Positions 31,081-40,427 are shown, numbered from the stretch's first letter. The stretch: DNA of 64,000 nucleotides from Niameybacter massiliensis (GCF_001282685.1 NZ_LN875035.1:447001-511000), one strand, 5' to 3'. Numbers and translations are program-made. The notes: generated by a model from the letters alone, not told the origin.

Positions 31081-31571
31081 ACCAAGCTCACCACCTTGCA
31101 TAACACGATATAAAGCTGCTCACCATCCATAGGCATTAGTGCTAGTGAGTCACCTTTTTTCAAATAACCTTTATACTCTACTTCTGATTCTCCATCTAAT
31201 GTATATTGTCCACTTGATTCACATGCACCAGATAAAGTTGCTTCATTATTGATAGCATGATCATGACTAGCAAAAGAATCATCGCCAGATCCACCGGATG
31301 TATTTTGCGTACTGGATGACAAAGTACCACTCATACTGGACTCACCACTATTTACAAGAGTACCTTTTGAAGATACTTTAAGGCTTCTTTTGTAACCTTC
31401 AACTAGGAAGTCATCTATAAGAAAATCATCAGGATCTAATATCAATTCATCAACTTTTATTTTTAAAGGGGACTCTGAGATAACTTCGCCCAAACAAATA
31501 GAAGGTGGATTTGATTTCGCACCTTCTGTCTGCATCATTGAGATTATCCCTGAGTATGGATCATCATTCAT
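31077..31571 (-). CDS. Baseplate spike-region protein, XkdR (DUF2577) type
   Basis: A 164-residue protein with an N-terminal beta domain (ICLGEVISESPLKIKVDELILDPDDFLI) typical of DUF2577, a Ser/Gly/Thr-rich linker (about 75-100), SHDHAINNEA, and a C-terminal YLKKGDSLALMPMDGEQLYIVL strand pair. It belongs to the central hub. Confidence 0.78.
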   Translation of the reverse strand: MNDDPYSGIISMMQTEGAKSNPPSICLGEVISESPLKIKVDELILDPDDFLIDDFLVEGYKRSLKVSSKGTLVNSGESSMSGTLSSSTQNTSGGSGDDSFASHDHAINNEATLSGACESSGQYTLDGESEVEYKGYLKKGDSLALMPMDGEQLYIVLCKVVSLV

Positions 31572-31582
31572 ATACCCACCTC

Positions 31583-32542
31583 CTATTTTTCATCCATAAT
31601 ATTTTTAAAGTTTAAATTCAGCTTCATAATATGTTGTCCATTGGACCATGTGTGTGTATCGCTATCAATATAGAATACGCCTGTTAGCCCACTTGCACTA
31701 TCTTTAAGTTGAATACCATTCCCTGTAACACAATCAACATAGCCTAGTGCTGTGACATTAACAGTTTTTTGAACATCTACGAGCATTGATTGTGCAACAG
31801 TTTTGGCTTGCTTATCTTTTTCTTTCGTATAAATATTTTGCAGTAATCCATACTTTTTAATCCACTCAGCATTTTCAACCATTCCAATATCGTTACCTTT
31901 GCCATCATAAATGCGTACCCTATTCACCATGTTCTCAATACTTTCAGTATAGCCACTGTCAATGATATTACTTTCGTCCGATAGCATGAATGTACTCATA
32001 ACAGCACCAATTTCTATAACGTCTAGTTTGCCATCTCTCATTTTGGCCATATACTTTTTATTATTCTGCTTACTTGCTCCTGTATAGGCACTCATAAAAA
32101 TATCATAAAGATATTTGTTATTTGCTTTTATATCTTGCTTAATTCCAGTCTTAACAATATTTCCTATAGGTATTAAGAAGTCATTACATATGGTTCTCGT
32201 AATTTCTTCTGCAGTTTTCTTTTTGAAGTTATATACGCCTCTGTTTTTAATTGCATAGATTAAATGATCATACGCAGTCACATTAACTGTACTTGCTTGA
32301 CCAGCTCTAGTATTTAAAAAAACAAACCCTTTAAATAATAGTTTCCCATCATCATTAAAGAGTTTTAATATACTGCCATTCTTAATATAAAGATCTGGTA
32401 TGTTCTTATCTAATACACTATTAATTAAATCTATATCTAATCTTCTAGCGACTTGATTCTTGCTTCCTGTCCAAGTTATTTTACCTATGTAATGTGTAAT
32501 ATCACTGTATAAATCCTCTTGATGTAAATATACTTTAGGCAT
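31583..32542 (-). CDS. Baseplate hub protein, XkdQ type
   Basis: A 319-residue protein resembling the XkdQ/gpD-like hub: YIGKITWTGSKNQVARRLDIDLINS at the N-terminus, ILKLFNDDGKLLFKGFVF, TVNVTAYDHLIYAIKNRG, and a C-terminal TALGYVDCVTGNGIQLKD. It carries the tail spike complex at the end of the tube. Its start overlaps the LysM gene's stop by one base. Confidence 0.85.
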   Translation of the reverse strand: MPKVYLHQEDLYSDITHYIGKITWTGSKNQVARRLDIDLINSVLDKNIPDLYIKNGSILKLFNDDGKLLFKGFVFLNTRAGQASTVNVTAYDHLIYAIKNRGVYNFKKKTAEEITRTICNDFLIPIGNIVKTGIKQDIKANNKYLYDIFMSAYTGASKQNNKKYMAKMRDGKLDVIEIGAVMSTFMLSDESNIIDSGYTESIENMVNRVRIYDGKGNDIGMVENAEWIKKYGLLQNIYTKEKDKQAKTVAQSMLVDVQKTVNVTALGYVDCVTGNGIQLKDSASGLTGVFYIDSDTHTWSNGQHIMKLNLNFKNIMDEK

Positions 32543-33180
32543 TAGATCAACACCACCGTTCCTTTAACTAGGTCCATGCCCTTATGCTGGTCTACTTTAT
32601 TCGTTTTTGCTATAGCATTGGCATTACTCATGCTACCAGTAGCTTTTTTCGCTACCGTATACATGTTATCCCCTTTTTGAGCTTTTTGTGTAGAAGGTAT
32701 AGGTTTAGTTTCTCTTTTAGTTGCTGGAACAGTAATTTTAGCACCATTAGAGGTTGTAATTTCTGTAGGTTTAACTTGCTTTGTAAAGACATATTCCCTA
32801 AGTTCTAGCACAAAGTAAACATCTCTAGTCCCATCTTGTTCTGAAAATGTAAAGTTCTCAATAGTCATGGCATAATTAACCGATGTTCCTGTAATAATTA
32901 ACCGGATAGGTTTACCTGAATCCCTCCACTTTTGAATCATCTTTACACATTCATAAGGTTTAGGAAATCCTGTATACTTACAAAAATAATATTCCTGTGC
33001 GGGGAAAAAGCTTGATAGTGAAATGGATGCAAGGCCTTTTTTACCTATCAAGTTTATTTCTCCTAGTGAATTTATATTGATAACGGTATTATTATGTCTT
33101 TGTGATAATTCAAATTCACCAGGTATAACAGGCAATCTTAATTGTTCTTCATTGTTGTTATATGATAAATAAAAGTCCAT
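32542..33180 (-). CDS. LysM baseplate/tail protein, XkdP type
   Basis: A 212-residue protein: an N-terminal domain of about 125 residues (LPVIPGEFELSQRHNNTVIN, FPAQEYYFCKY, YVFTKQV) and a C-terminal LysM-like motif after a Thr/Pro linker (AQKGDNMYTVAKKATGSMSN). It connects the tape measure end to the hub and may touch peptidoglycan. Confidence 0.85.
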   Translation of the reverse strand: MDFYLSYNNNEEQLRLPVIPGEFELSQRHNNTVININSLGEINLIGKKGLASISLSSFFPAQEYYFCKYTGFPKPYECVKMIQKWRDSGKPIRLIITGTSVNYAMTIENFTFSEQDGTRDVYFVLELREYVFTKQVKPTEITTSNGAKITVPATKRETKPIPSTQKAQKGDNMYTVAKKATGSMSNANAIAKTNKVDQHKGMDLVKGTVVLI

Positions 33181-33189
33181 ACGCTCCTC

Positions 33190-35301
33190 CTATCCCATTG
33201 ATGTATTCATTGAATGCTTTGCTAGATTCATATATAAAAGGTTAGCCACCTTCTCGATATCTGCTTCTTCTCTTACAGTCATTGAAGCTATATTTATATT
33301 AACGCCACCTGAAACTTTTGCATTATCTTCTTGATCTGCTTGCACTTTTGTTTTTATTCGTTCACCTTCATGCACACGCACAAGCATATCATTTCTTGGC
33401 ACTCTATCTAATCCTGTGGCATATCCAGCAACCGACTTAGTGTCTATACCTCCAAAAGTATTTGTCCCATTGCCTGTAAATTTATCTTTAAATTTTTGTA
33501 CAAATGTTCCATGCTCTTTCGTAAGTTCAGAAACCTGCGGGGAATAAAGTCCAGAGGCTGTTAATTTTTCAATAACACTTGCATAACCCTCTGAAAATTT
33601 CTCAGCCATCTTTTCTCCAAATATAAGATATTCATTATTAAGTGCTACATCCTCTTGGATATTTTGAATAACATTCATTTGTGACTCTCTTAACTTCTGC
33701 ATACCCTCGCCCTTTTGATAATTCACTTCGGCTTCTGTCTTTGCACTAAAGATAATTTCACCCATTTTGGCACCATCACCAGCTGCTTCTGCTTCTGAGA
33801 ATTCACTTGTTTTCATAGCATTATTAATAGCATCTACAATACTTTTTTGATGTTGATTCTCTAAATCTGCTTGGAATTCACCTATTAAACTATAAGCTTT
33901 TTCCATTTCTTCCCGCATGGGACCATTTAATATGCCTAGTTCTTGTTCAATACCCTCTTTACGCTTTTCTGTATAGCCTTTGCCCATTGCACTATCTAGC
34001 TGTGCCCATGAATCACTTAATGTAGATACTAGACCTGAGTAAGTTTCTGACTGTTTAGCCATATTGCCTTCAAACTCTTTACCCATTGCATCTACAATGA
34101 TTTGAGAAGCTTTAGCACCATCTATAGTGCCTTTGCTAATCATTTCATAAATCTCTTTATTAGATTTGCCAAGTGCTTCTGCTAAATAATCTATAGCAGG
34201 GATTGCTCTTTCCGAAAGCTGATTAATATATTCCAAACTTGTTTTTCCGCTAGATTTCATTCGGCCCAATGCTGTTGCTACAACATTTTGCCCCTCTTTA
34301 TCTATATCTAAGGCACTCGATGCATCTCCTATCTTTGTCATGAAAGGTATGATTTCTTCTTGCTTATACTTATAACTTAGCAATACTTTCGATGTATCTA
34401 ATAAATCATTCATTTCAAAAGGCGTCTTTGCGCTAAACTGTTGAATGTCCTTTAAAAACTTATCTGCATGCTCAGCTCCGCCAAGTAATGTCCCATATGA
34501 AATCATATCGGTTTCACGTTTTGCTGCTAGACCTCGTCCATTTACTAGACTTTCTTCTTGCTCTTCATTAAATTTTTGATAAATGCGTTGTACTTCTCCA
34601 GTAAAGTTTTCATCTTGTCTTTGTCGCTTCTCTGTTCCAGATGTTATACCTCCAGCAAGTCCACCTACTGCTGCTCCTATTGCAATACCAGCTGGTCCTG
34701 CTACTGATCCTAGTGCAGCCCCTGTTGCAGCACCCCCAACAACGCCATTAATCATGCTACCTGTGTTCACACCGAACATAGAGGTTATTTCTTGACTAAT
34801 TCTTCCAGTAAAAGCATTCCCTATCATACCTGCTAGACCAGCACTCGCTATACTCTTCAACCAAGAAGATTGTTGCCCCTCCATTGTTTTATTAAAATTC
34901 TTGGACTTGTTCATATCATCCATTAGTTGCTTTTCTGCTTTGCTTGCTTCTTTGGCTGCTTGTGATAATCTTCTATATTCTTCTTGCAAATCTTCAAGAG
35001 CACGTTGCTTCTCTTTAAAAGCTTGTTCAGAACCTGAAACATTCTCTTTTACTGCTTTTTCAAGTTCCTTAAGCTCTTGCTTTGCTTTAGTCATATCAAA
35101 TTTAACTTCAGTTCTTTTATCAAATGCTTGTGATTGTATTTTCCTATACTCTGATACATCCCTAGATAATCCACCTACAGACTTTCGCATAGATTGAACT
35201 GAATGTGTCAAATTATCACTAGCTTTAAATGCTATGGATACGTCTTTGCTCACCTTCCCCCTCCTTTTTATAGATTTACCAAGGCCTTTGTCTACTTTCA
35301 A
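33190..35301 (-). CDS. Tail tape measure protein
   Basis: A 703-residue protein: N-terminal coiled coil (about 45-145), a Gly/Ala-rich hydrophobic stretch (about 155-225, GGAATGAALGSVAGPAGIAI) able to insert in membranes, then the conserved tape-measure domain (FSAKTPFEMNDLLDTSKVLL, IDKEGQNVVATALGRMKSSG). Near the C-terminus is GYATGLDRVPRNDMLVRVHEGERI. Length sets tail length; 703 residues implies a fairly short tail. It follows the frameshifted chaperone gene, as usual. Confidence 0.9.
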   Translation of the reverse strand: MKVDKGLGKSIKRRGKVSKDVSIAFKASDNLTHSVQSMRKSVGGLSRDVSEYRKIQSQAFDKRTEVKFDMTKAKQELKELEKAVKENVSGSEQAFKEKQRALEDLQEEYRRLSQAAKEASKAEKQLMDDMNKSKNFNKTMEGQQSSWLKSIASAGLAGMIGNAFTGRISQEITSMFGVNTGSMINGVVGGAATGAALGSVAGPAGIAIGAAVGGLAGGITSGTEKRQRQDENFTGEVQRIYQKFNEEQEESLVNGRGLAAKRETDMISYGTLLGGAEHADKFLKDIQQFSAKTPFEMNDLLDTSKVLLSYKYKQEEIIPFMTKIGDASSALDIDKEGQNVVATALGRMKSSGKTSLEYINQLSERAIPAIDYLAEALGKSNKEIYEMISKGTIDGAKASQIIVDAMGKEFEGNMAKQSETYSGLVSTLSDSWAQLDSAMGKGYTEKRKEGIEQELGILNGPMREEMEKAYSLIGEFQADLENQHQKSIVDAINNAMKTSEFSEAEAAGDGAKMGEIIFSAKTEAEVNYQKGEGMQKLRESQMNVIQNIQEDVALNNEYLIFGEKMAEKFSEGYASVIEKLTASGLYSPQVSELTKEHGTFVQKFKDKFTGNGTNTFGGIDTKSVAGYATGLDRVPRNDMLVRVHEGERIKTKVQADQEDNAKVSGGVNINIASMTVREEADIEKVANLLYMNLAKHSMNTSMG

Positions 35302-35427
35302 CTTCTATTATGTACATTGCTCTTAAAATCTTAAGTTCACCAGCTGGCATATTGTATACTTTGGAAGGCTCCCACCCATGCTTCACCCATGCATAGTACA
35401 TAAGGTTAGCTATTGTATTGCCTTCCT

Positions 35428-35814
35428 CTAGAAGTTTTTTACTTCTTTTACTACATCTCTTCCATAACCACTCAATGTATTGATTTCCAAGAAAAGTGAA
35501 TATACTTCGCCCGGTTTTAAGATTTTTTTAAGTAAGTCTTTAGGTGTAGATGCTCCAAACTTATCCATCAATTCTTTGTTGTTAAACCTTTTACCTTCAA
35601 TCCTGCATGATTCAATCACAGTATTGTATTTTGTTTCTGTATGGTTGTTACTAATTTCACTCACATGATCAACCTGTTCATCTGTAAGTGCATGGCAAGT
35701 AATTACAAACTTTTCACCAAGTATCTTAGACAATCTTTTAATTTCATAATCTTTCTTGTTATTCTCTTCAAACTTTTTTGCATCTGTTTCCAATAATAAA
35801 TCAATAATACTCAT
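35428..35814 (-). CDS. Tail assembly chaperone, short form (XkdN type)
   Basis: A 128-residue protein (IIDLLLETDAKKFEENNKKD, FVITCHALTDEQVDHVSEIS, DKFGASTPKDLLKKILKPGE) of the XkdN/phage_TAC family that lies between the tube and tape measure genes. It ends at TAG right after the slippery site, so a minority of products are extended. Confidence 0.85.
   Translation of the reverse strand: MSIIDLLLETDAKKFEENNKKDYEIKRLSKILGEKFVITCHALTDEQVDHVSEISNNHTETKYNTVIESCRIEGKRFNNKELMDKFGASTPKDLLKKILKPGEVYSLFLEINTLSGYGRDVVKEVKNF
35434..35440 (-). promoter_or_regulatory. Slippery heptamer AAAAAAC for -1 frameshift
   Basis: The heptamer lies in the correct phase (GT-A AAA AAC) two codons before the TAG stop of the short chaperone form. 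Confidence 0.85.
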
Positions 35815-35854
35815 ATCTGCCTCCTTATATTTAGAAGGCTAGGAATTCCTAGCC

Positions 35855-36295
35855 TTATTCTGGTTGAATGATATCTAAATAATCCCAATCTGTAAAAGTA
35901 AAGTTTTGTGTAATCGTTCCAATTTGATTAGCTGTCCAGTCTGCAAGTGTAAGTGTACTAAACTGACAATCTTTTAATACTACCCTTTCAGCGCCTTCTG
36001 CATCTGGATCGTCTAATTTACTAATAATAGTAAACACTGGTGTTTTGCCCTTTTTAATCATATCTGAAAGCTTAATGGCCATACGTGAATTGGTTTTTGT
36101 CATTGTGATTGATCCATTTCCATTGGAACCACTTACTTTTTTATGCTTACTTAATGTTCCACACATCGGAACATCTAAAAAATCTAATGAGATTTCTGCT
36201 TTTAATCCAGTAGCTTCACGTACTAACTCACCTTCTAACCAAACTTCTCCAAATGTACCATTAATAGCTTTTCTTGCATCATACCCTTTGCGCAT
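35855..36295 (-). CDS. Tail tube protein (XkdM type)
   Basis: A 146-residue protein with GTFGEVWLEGELVREATGLK at the N-terminus and GSITMTKTNSRMAIKLSD, the tube signature of PBSX-like contractile phages; the C-terminus is beta-rich (IGTITQNFTFTDWDYLD). It polymerises into the inner tube under the sheath. The next gene upstream encodes the sheath. Confidence 0.88.
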   Translation of the reverse strand: MRKGYDARKAINGTFGEVWLEGELVREATGLKAEISLDFLDVPMCGTLSKHKKVSGSNGNGSITMTKTNSRMAIKLSDMIKKGKTPVFTIISKLDDPDAEGAERVVLKDCQFSTLTLADWTANQIGTITQNFTFTDWDYLDIIQPE

Positions 36296-36309
36296 ATATA
36301 CTCACCACC

Positions 36310-37359
36310 TTAAATATTGAAATTAATTTTAATGTCTTCTATTGCATTAAGAATTTTAAAGTTAGATGCCAAGAACACAAACGTCTGTGTATTAGCCTCT
36401 TTGATTTCTTTTTCTGACATATCATCTACTAGTTGCCCTTTACCTTTTAGATAATTGATTTGTGCCTCCATATCAATACCTGTAGTAATATTTTCATCCA
36501 ACAACTCATCATTTCTAAGCGCCTCTAAGTAGGCTTGAATAGATACAATCAAGTTACATTTGTTGTCATAGTTATTGGCAAACTTCCCAATATAGCTATC
36601 TTCGCATGTTCTGCGAATATCTGAATAGATTAGATCCATAATATCTACAATCTTAATAGATTTATAATCCTCACTCTTAGTTGCTCCTACAGTTGTTAAA
36701 CTGTTTACAGCTCTACCTACTTTTACCTTTTCGCCATCATGGAAAATAATAAATTCTCCTGCATCAATTTTCTTGTCTAGATCTGACTTTATAAACTTTG
36801 GCACATCGTCAACCTCTGATAGATGATAATAGGTAGCACTTTGCTGCAATGGTGTACCAGCTAATAGTCCTGCAATACGTGAACAATACTGTGCCGCTGT
36901 AAATGTTGCTTTGCCTACTTCAATATTATCTGTTGTAAAGTTGATGATACCTTCGTGATCTGCCTTAGTATTTGGCAAAATAGCTTTTACTTTAATGCCT
37001 TTGTTATCTCGTAAACCTTTAATAAAATTAGCAATCTTTGTAGCATTCTCAGCTGTAATATCATGTGGGCCTACTACATAATCAAACTTAAGAGGCTCTA
37101 ATGTATTTAACCCATTCTCAATAGTATCTGTTACAATCAAAACTACTCCTTTTACAGGCTTAATGCCTCCTAAGAATGTTCTTTCAATATAAGCCTTGTT
37201 CTCTTCTGTAAGTCCTTTTGGAACCTGTGTAGCATCTTCTAGCTTCGTTACGCCTACTTCAGTATCTATAATAATAATTGCTACAATTCCGCGATCACCA
37301 CGTTTAATAGCTGTACTTGCCTTTGATTTAAATTCAATCAGTATATTTGGTAAACCCAT
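36310..37359 (-). CDS. Contractile tail sheath protein (XkdK type)
   Basis: A 349-residue protein: N-terminal GLPNILIEFKSKASTAIKRGDRGIVAIII, a variable central part, and a C-terminal conserved core (LIYSDIRRTCEDSYIGKFANNYDNK...YLEALRND). Shorter than the ~450-residue average but normal for PBSX-like phages. It shows that this prophage is a myovirus. Start overlaps the upstream stop as TAATG. Confidence 0.9.
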   Translation of the reverse strand: MGLPNILIEFKSKASTAIKRGDRGIVAIIIIDTEVGVTKLEDATQVPKGLTEENKAYIERTFLGGIKPVKGVVLIVTDTIENGLNTLEPLKFDYVVGPHDITAENATKIANFIKGLRDNKGIKVKAILPNTKADHEGIINFTTDNIEVGKATFTAAQYCSRIAGLLAGTPLQQSATYYHLSEVDDVPKFIKSDLDKKIDAGEFIIFHDGEKVKVGRAVNSLTTVGATKSEDYKSIKIVDIMDLIYSDIRRTCEDSYIGKFANNYDNKCNLIVSIQAYLEALRNDELLDENITTGIDMEAQINYLKGKGQLVDDMSEKEIKEANTQTFVFLASNFKILNAIEDIKINFNI

Positions 37360-37826
37360 TATACGATTTCCTCCTTGTTTATATAAATTTTCTGCATCAT
37401 TTCTCTAGCCTGTTCTTCATCATATTTAGTGTCTACTAAGCCATCTTTAAACTTGAATGCCATATTGATAGTCAACTGGCCATCTGCTTCACCAAATGAA
37501 TATTCAAAGTTTAGATACCTATCTCCAACTTGAACAAAAAAGCAACTTAGACATCTTCTAAGCTGCTCCATTACTTTCAACTTTTCTTCATAGTCACTTA
37601 TTCCATATAGGTCTTTATCCCCAAAATAAATGATCTGCAAATCTAGTTTTACATCTTTTGTATACTTTGTTTGCCTGGTGTCACTATTGAATACCATTCT
37701 ATACAAAAAGCATGGCGGACTATAATCTTCAGGTAGATTAAAATAATGTTCAGACTGTGGTACTTGTTCCCTAATCTTCTTGATGATTGCATAAATAACA
37801 TTTAGTACATTAACCAAATATCTCAC
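37359..37826 (-). CDS. Tail terminator-like protein
   Basis: A 155-residue alpha/beta protein (IYAIIKKIREQVPQSEHYFN, LDLQIIYFGDKDLYGISDYEEKLKVMEQLRRCL) lying directly before the sheath gene, the place of tail-completion proteins of the DUF6838 type. It likely caps the tail for joining to the head. Confidence 0.65.
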   Translation of the reverse strand: MRYLVNVLNVIYAIIKKIREQVPQSEHYFNLPEDYSPPCFLYRMVFNSDTRQTKYTKDVKLDLQIIYFGDKDLYGISDYEEKLKVMEQLRRCLSCFFVQVGDRYLNFEYSFGEADGQLTINMAFKFKDGLVDTKYDEEQAREMMQKIYINKEEIV

Positions 37827-38205
37827 CCACCAAATTATTTATCATTTCTTCACCACTTCTTTCTAGTTCATCGGCCAGTTCATTGATTGCATTTCTATAC
37901 ATATGCTTTCCACTTACCCAGCCTACTACTTTCCCATTTCGTACAACCTTATGTCCATTTTCTATAAGATGCATATGGGGCGCTCTTAAGTGGTTACATC
38001 TAACAGCTACATAACCACCACCAGAACCCTGTACCTTTACAACGCCTTTTTTAAGATCGCCACTTTTTTCATCTACTGCTGCTTCAATATTTGCGATTAC
38101 TTTTCTATAGAGTTTATCTCCATTTCTAACAATAAGCTTTTTTCTGGCTTCTGGAAATTCCTTTAGTAGCCTTTCAAATTGTTTGTCTAAACCATCTAAT
38201 TCCAT
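37810..38205 (-). CDS. HK97 gp10-like tail completion protein
   Basis: A 131-residue protein with the gp10 pattern: KLIVRNGDKLYRKVIANIEAAV, then GGYVAVRCNHLRAPHMHLIENGHKV and a helical C-terminus. It joins head and tail. Overlaps both neighbours by a few bases. Confidence 0.78.
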   Translation of the reverse strand: MELDGLDKQFERLLKEFPEARKKLIVRNGDKLYRKVIANIEAAVDEKSGDLKKGVVKVQGSGGGYVAVRCNHLRAPHMHLIENGHKVVRNGKVVGWVSGKHMYRNAINELADELERSGEEMINNLVGEIFG

Positions 38206-38528
38206 TAAATCACCTCAGTAGCTTTAATCTTTAGTATTTCATTTTTATAAAGCACATTGTCAACGTGTACGATATTAAAAGCCTTACCTTTGTATATGAT
38301 TCTATCTTTGACTGTTAGGTCTTTACATGATCCATACCGTATAATAAATACTACTGTATTTTCAGCATTGTAGTTTTTAGCTGTCCAATACTCTTTGCCG
38401 GATAATCCATTCATAGAACACCATATTGTTTTTAAGTCATACCATTCGGTCTTAGTAATACCATTGGCATCTTCTTGCTTTCCGGACCTTTGGATTGTAA
38501 TTCGTTTGTTTAGTTTCCCAAATTGCAT
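38205..38528 (-). CDS. Head-tail adaptor / head closure protein
   Basis: A 107-residue protein starting MQFGKLNKRITIQRSGKQED, the standard opening of SPP1 gp16-like stoppers, with IWCSMNGLSGKEYWTA and YKGKAFNIVHVDNV. It closes the portal channel after packaging. Confidence 0.82.
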   Translation of the reverse strand: MQFGKLNKRITIQRSGKQEDANGITKTEWYDLKTIWCSMNGLSGKEYWTAKNYNAENTVVFIIRYGSCKDLTVKDRIIYKGKAFNIVHVDNVLYKNEILKIKATEVI

Positions 38529-38860
38529 TAGACTACCTCTGCGCTGACATTCTTAAGTTGAATAATAATACTTGTTAGGCTATGTTCTAGTTCTTTTGAA
38601 ATAGTGCCAGTTATTACTGTACTTCTATTCTCGTACCAGCTACCAACTATCATAAATACCGCCAATTTATATAATTCGTAGTTGTCAGCATCCCTTTTAA
38701 CCGATTCTACTTTTACACCAGCATTTTTCAGATAAGCGAATCCCGCTTTCATTTGTAGAGTGATGATGTGATCATCTTCATCATCCTCTACTTTTAGGTG
38801 CTCTTTCAAATATGCTTTTATTTCTGCTTCATGATCTTCTACAGTTTTAACTTCTTTCAT
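38528..38860 (-). CDS. Head-tail connector (gp6-like)
   Basis: A 110-residue helical protein (EIKAYLKEHLKVEDDEDDHIITLQMKAGFAYL, LAVFMIVGSWYENRS) of the QLRG/phage_connect_1 type that forms a ring under the portal. Confidence 0.8.
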   Translation of the reverse strand: MKEVKTVEDHEAEIKAYLKEHLKVEDDEDDHIITLQMKAGFAYLKNAGVKVESVKRDADNYELYKLAVFMIVGSWYENRSTVITGTISKELEHSLTSIIIQLKNVSAEVV

Positions 38861-38871
38861 GAGCGATACCT

Positions 38872-39147
38872 CTATTCTTCAATACTTATTGTCGCATCAG
38901 ATTTACTTCCATCGTCCATGATAAACTCAATCACATTTTGTCCACTTTCTAAAGACTCTAAGTAATTACTTTCAAACTTAACACCTTCTGAAGATGTTGT
39001 GTAGTTTCCTGTCTTATTAATCTTTTTTCCATTTACATTAATAGATTTAAGCTTTGCCCCTTCTTTTTGTTCCACTGTAAAAGCTACATCCTCTGGGGCA
39101 TTCCTAGTGAATGTAGCTTGAATTGTTGGTATTACAGTGTTATCTAT
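38872..39147 (-). CDS. X2/Ig-like domain, read as a capsid extension
   Basis: The frame from 39147 down to 38872 reads IDNTVIPTIQATFTRNAPED, VAFTVEQKEGAKLKSINVNG and a beta-rich end with NVIEFIMDDGSKSDATISI, about 91 residues with the pattern of X2/Ig-like domains found on phage surfaces. It has no credible start of its own (the first ATG-like codon at 39075 is mid-domain), and it lies in the -1 frame directly after the nine-A run at the capsid gene's end. It is best explained as a C-terminal extension of a fraction of capsid subunits. Confidence 0.7.
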   Translation of the reverse strand: MDNTVIPTIQATFTRNAPEDVAFTVEQKEGAKLKSINVNGKKINKTGNYTTSSEGVKFESNYLESLESGQNVIEFIMDDGSKSDATISIEE

Positions 39148-40427
39148 TTTTTTTTGATAATAACTAGGCCATTATCATCTGCCATTTTACCATCAACGAT
39201 CATCAGTGATTTATGTACATACTTGTTTGCTTTTTCATCAAAATACTTCTTGTAAGACATTGCTAAGTTTGAGTTTAAGCAATATTCTTCTAGGTCCACT
39301 AATACGGCAAATACATCACCCGCAACTGCTGCATCAAATGATTTCATATATTCAACTGTTTCAACTAAGCGACCATTCAAACGTTTTTCACCACGTTCAT
39401 TGATTCTACCAAGACCAATTTTTTGTCCTGTAGTATCTGTCATTGCATTTAAGTATTTTTCCCATGTTTTCTTATTCATAAGATAAATACCTTTATCTTC
39501 GTACGCTTCAGGAATAGCACTTTCAGGTTCAGCCCACTTTTTAACTGTTCCAATTTCATCTAATGTCATTTCTACCGTACGTTCTGCTGGTGCTGTAATT
39601 TTAGTAATCCCTTTTGGTTTGCCTGTACCATCACCTGAAATAATTGCTGCTTCAATGGCTCTAATCATAGCAGCTTTAAGGCATTTGATGATTGTTGATT
39701 CGAATACTGGCAAGCTTACAACTGAACTTACAAGTGATAATGCAATTTTTGCTTCTAATAAGTGGTATCCAAACGAAATAGTTGCATTTGCATCTGCTTT
39801 TTGTTCATCTGAAGATACAGTTTCACTTACCCATGTAGCAACTGGCTTTAAGTCTGATTTAGGGATTGAAACGCCGCCTTGGAATGATGTTTGTGTTACT
39901 CTTTGTAGGATTTTACCTTCTTTAGTAGCTTCAGTAATAACACGATTCATAATGGTTGTTGGAATAACTGCCCCGATGTTATCTGTTACTGTGAGTTGAT
40001 CCGAACGCATTTCTGCTGTTGGTGCAAATTTATCTGGAATAGGTGTCCCTTTTGTTACATAATCCTTAAATGCATTACGATATTCTAATGTATCGAATAG
40101 ATCATCTGTTGCATCTGCTGAACGTTGTGTGAAGTCTGCTGTTGCTAACGGTGTGAATCCTGCTCCTGGTGTAAAACTTCTTTGTTCTGGTCCATTAATT
40201 GGCTCAGCAACTAATCCATTAACAATATGTGTTCTTTCTGACTGGCCATCATCTAATGATCTTTGCTCTGCTGCTACTTCCATTTCTAATTCTTTGATTT
40301 CAATATCTGCTTTTCTAAGGTCTAATTCAATTTTATCAAGTTCTTCTTTTGTTTCTGCATTTGTAATCTTTGCTACTAAACTTTTTCTTACTTCTGTTGC
40401 TTTTGCTAATCTTTCTGCTAATGTCAT
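39144..40427 (-). CDS. HK97-type major capsid protein
   Basis: A 427-residue protein with an N-terminal coiled-coil delta domain (about 1-65), a cleavage-like region, then the HK97 fold (PTTIMNRVITEATKEGKILQRVTQTSFQGG, ISGDGTGKPKGI, YLMNKKTWEKYLNAMTDTTGQ). The upstream protease should remove the first ~105 residues. It ends in Lys codons of the nine-A run, so a longer form of about 518 residues with an X2 domain is expected. Confidence 0.92.
   Translation of the reverse strand: MTLAERLAKATEVRKSLVAKITNAETKEELDKIELDLRKADIEIKELEMEVAAEQRSLDDGQSERTHIVNGLVAEPINGPEQRSFTPGAGFTPLATADFTQRSADATDDLFDTLEYRNAFKDYVTKGTPIPDKFAPTAEMRSDQLTVTDNIGAVIPTTIMNRVITEATKEGKILQRVTQTSFQGGVSIPKSDLKPVATWVSETVSSDEQKADANATISFGYHLLEAKIALSLVSSVVSLPVFESTIIKCLKAAMIRAIEAAIISGDGTGKPKGITKITAPAERTVEMTLDEIGTVKKWAEPESAIPEAYEDKGIYLMNKKTWEKYLNAMTDTTGQKIGLGRINERGEKRLNGRLVETVEYMKSFDAAVAGDVFAVLVDLEEYCLNSNLAMSYKKYFDEKANKYVHKSLMIVDGKMADDNGLVIIKKK
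39147..39155 (-). promoter_or_regulatory. Nine-A slippery run at the capsid stop
   Basis: On the coding strand nine A precede the TAG of the capsid gene. A -1 shift (or polymerase slippage) here joins the capsid frame to the X2 frame without a gap. Confidence 0.65.

Larger units (their letters stand above)
35276..35814 (-). other. -1 frameshift product of the tail assembly chaperone (~179 aa)
   Basis: If ribosomes slip back one base at A-AAA-AAC (35434-35440), reading continues from the 35428-35814 gene through LLEEGNTIANLMYYAWVKHG and PAGELKILRAMYIIEVE to TAA at 35276-35278, adding about 52 residues. This equals the lambda G/GT pair and explains the gap of ~125 bases before the tape measure start. 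The two chaperone forms coat the tape measure during tail assembly. Confidence 0.85.
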
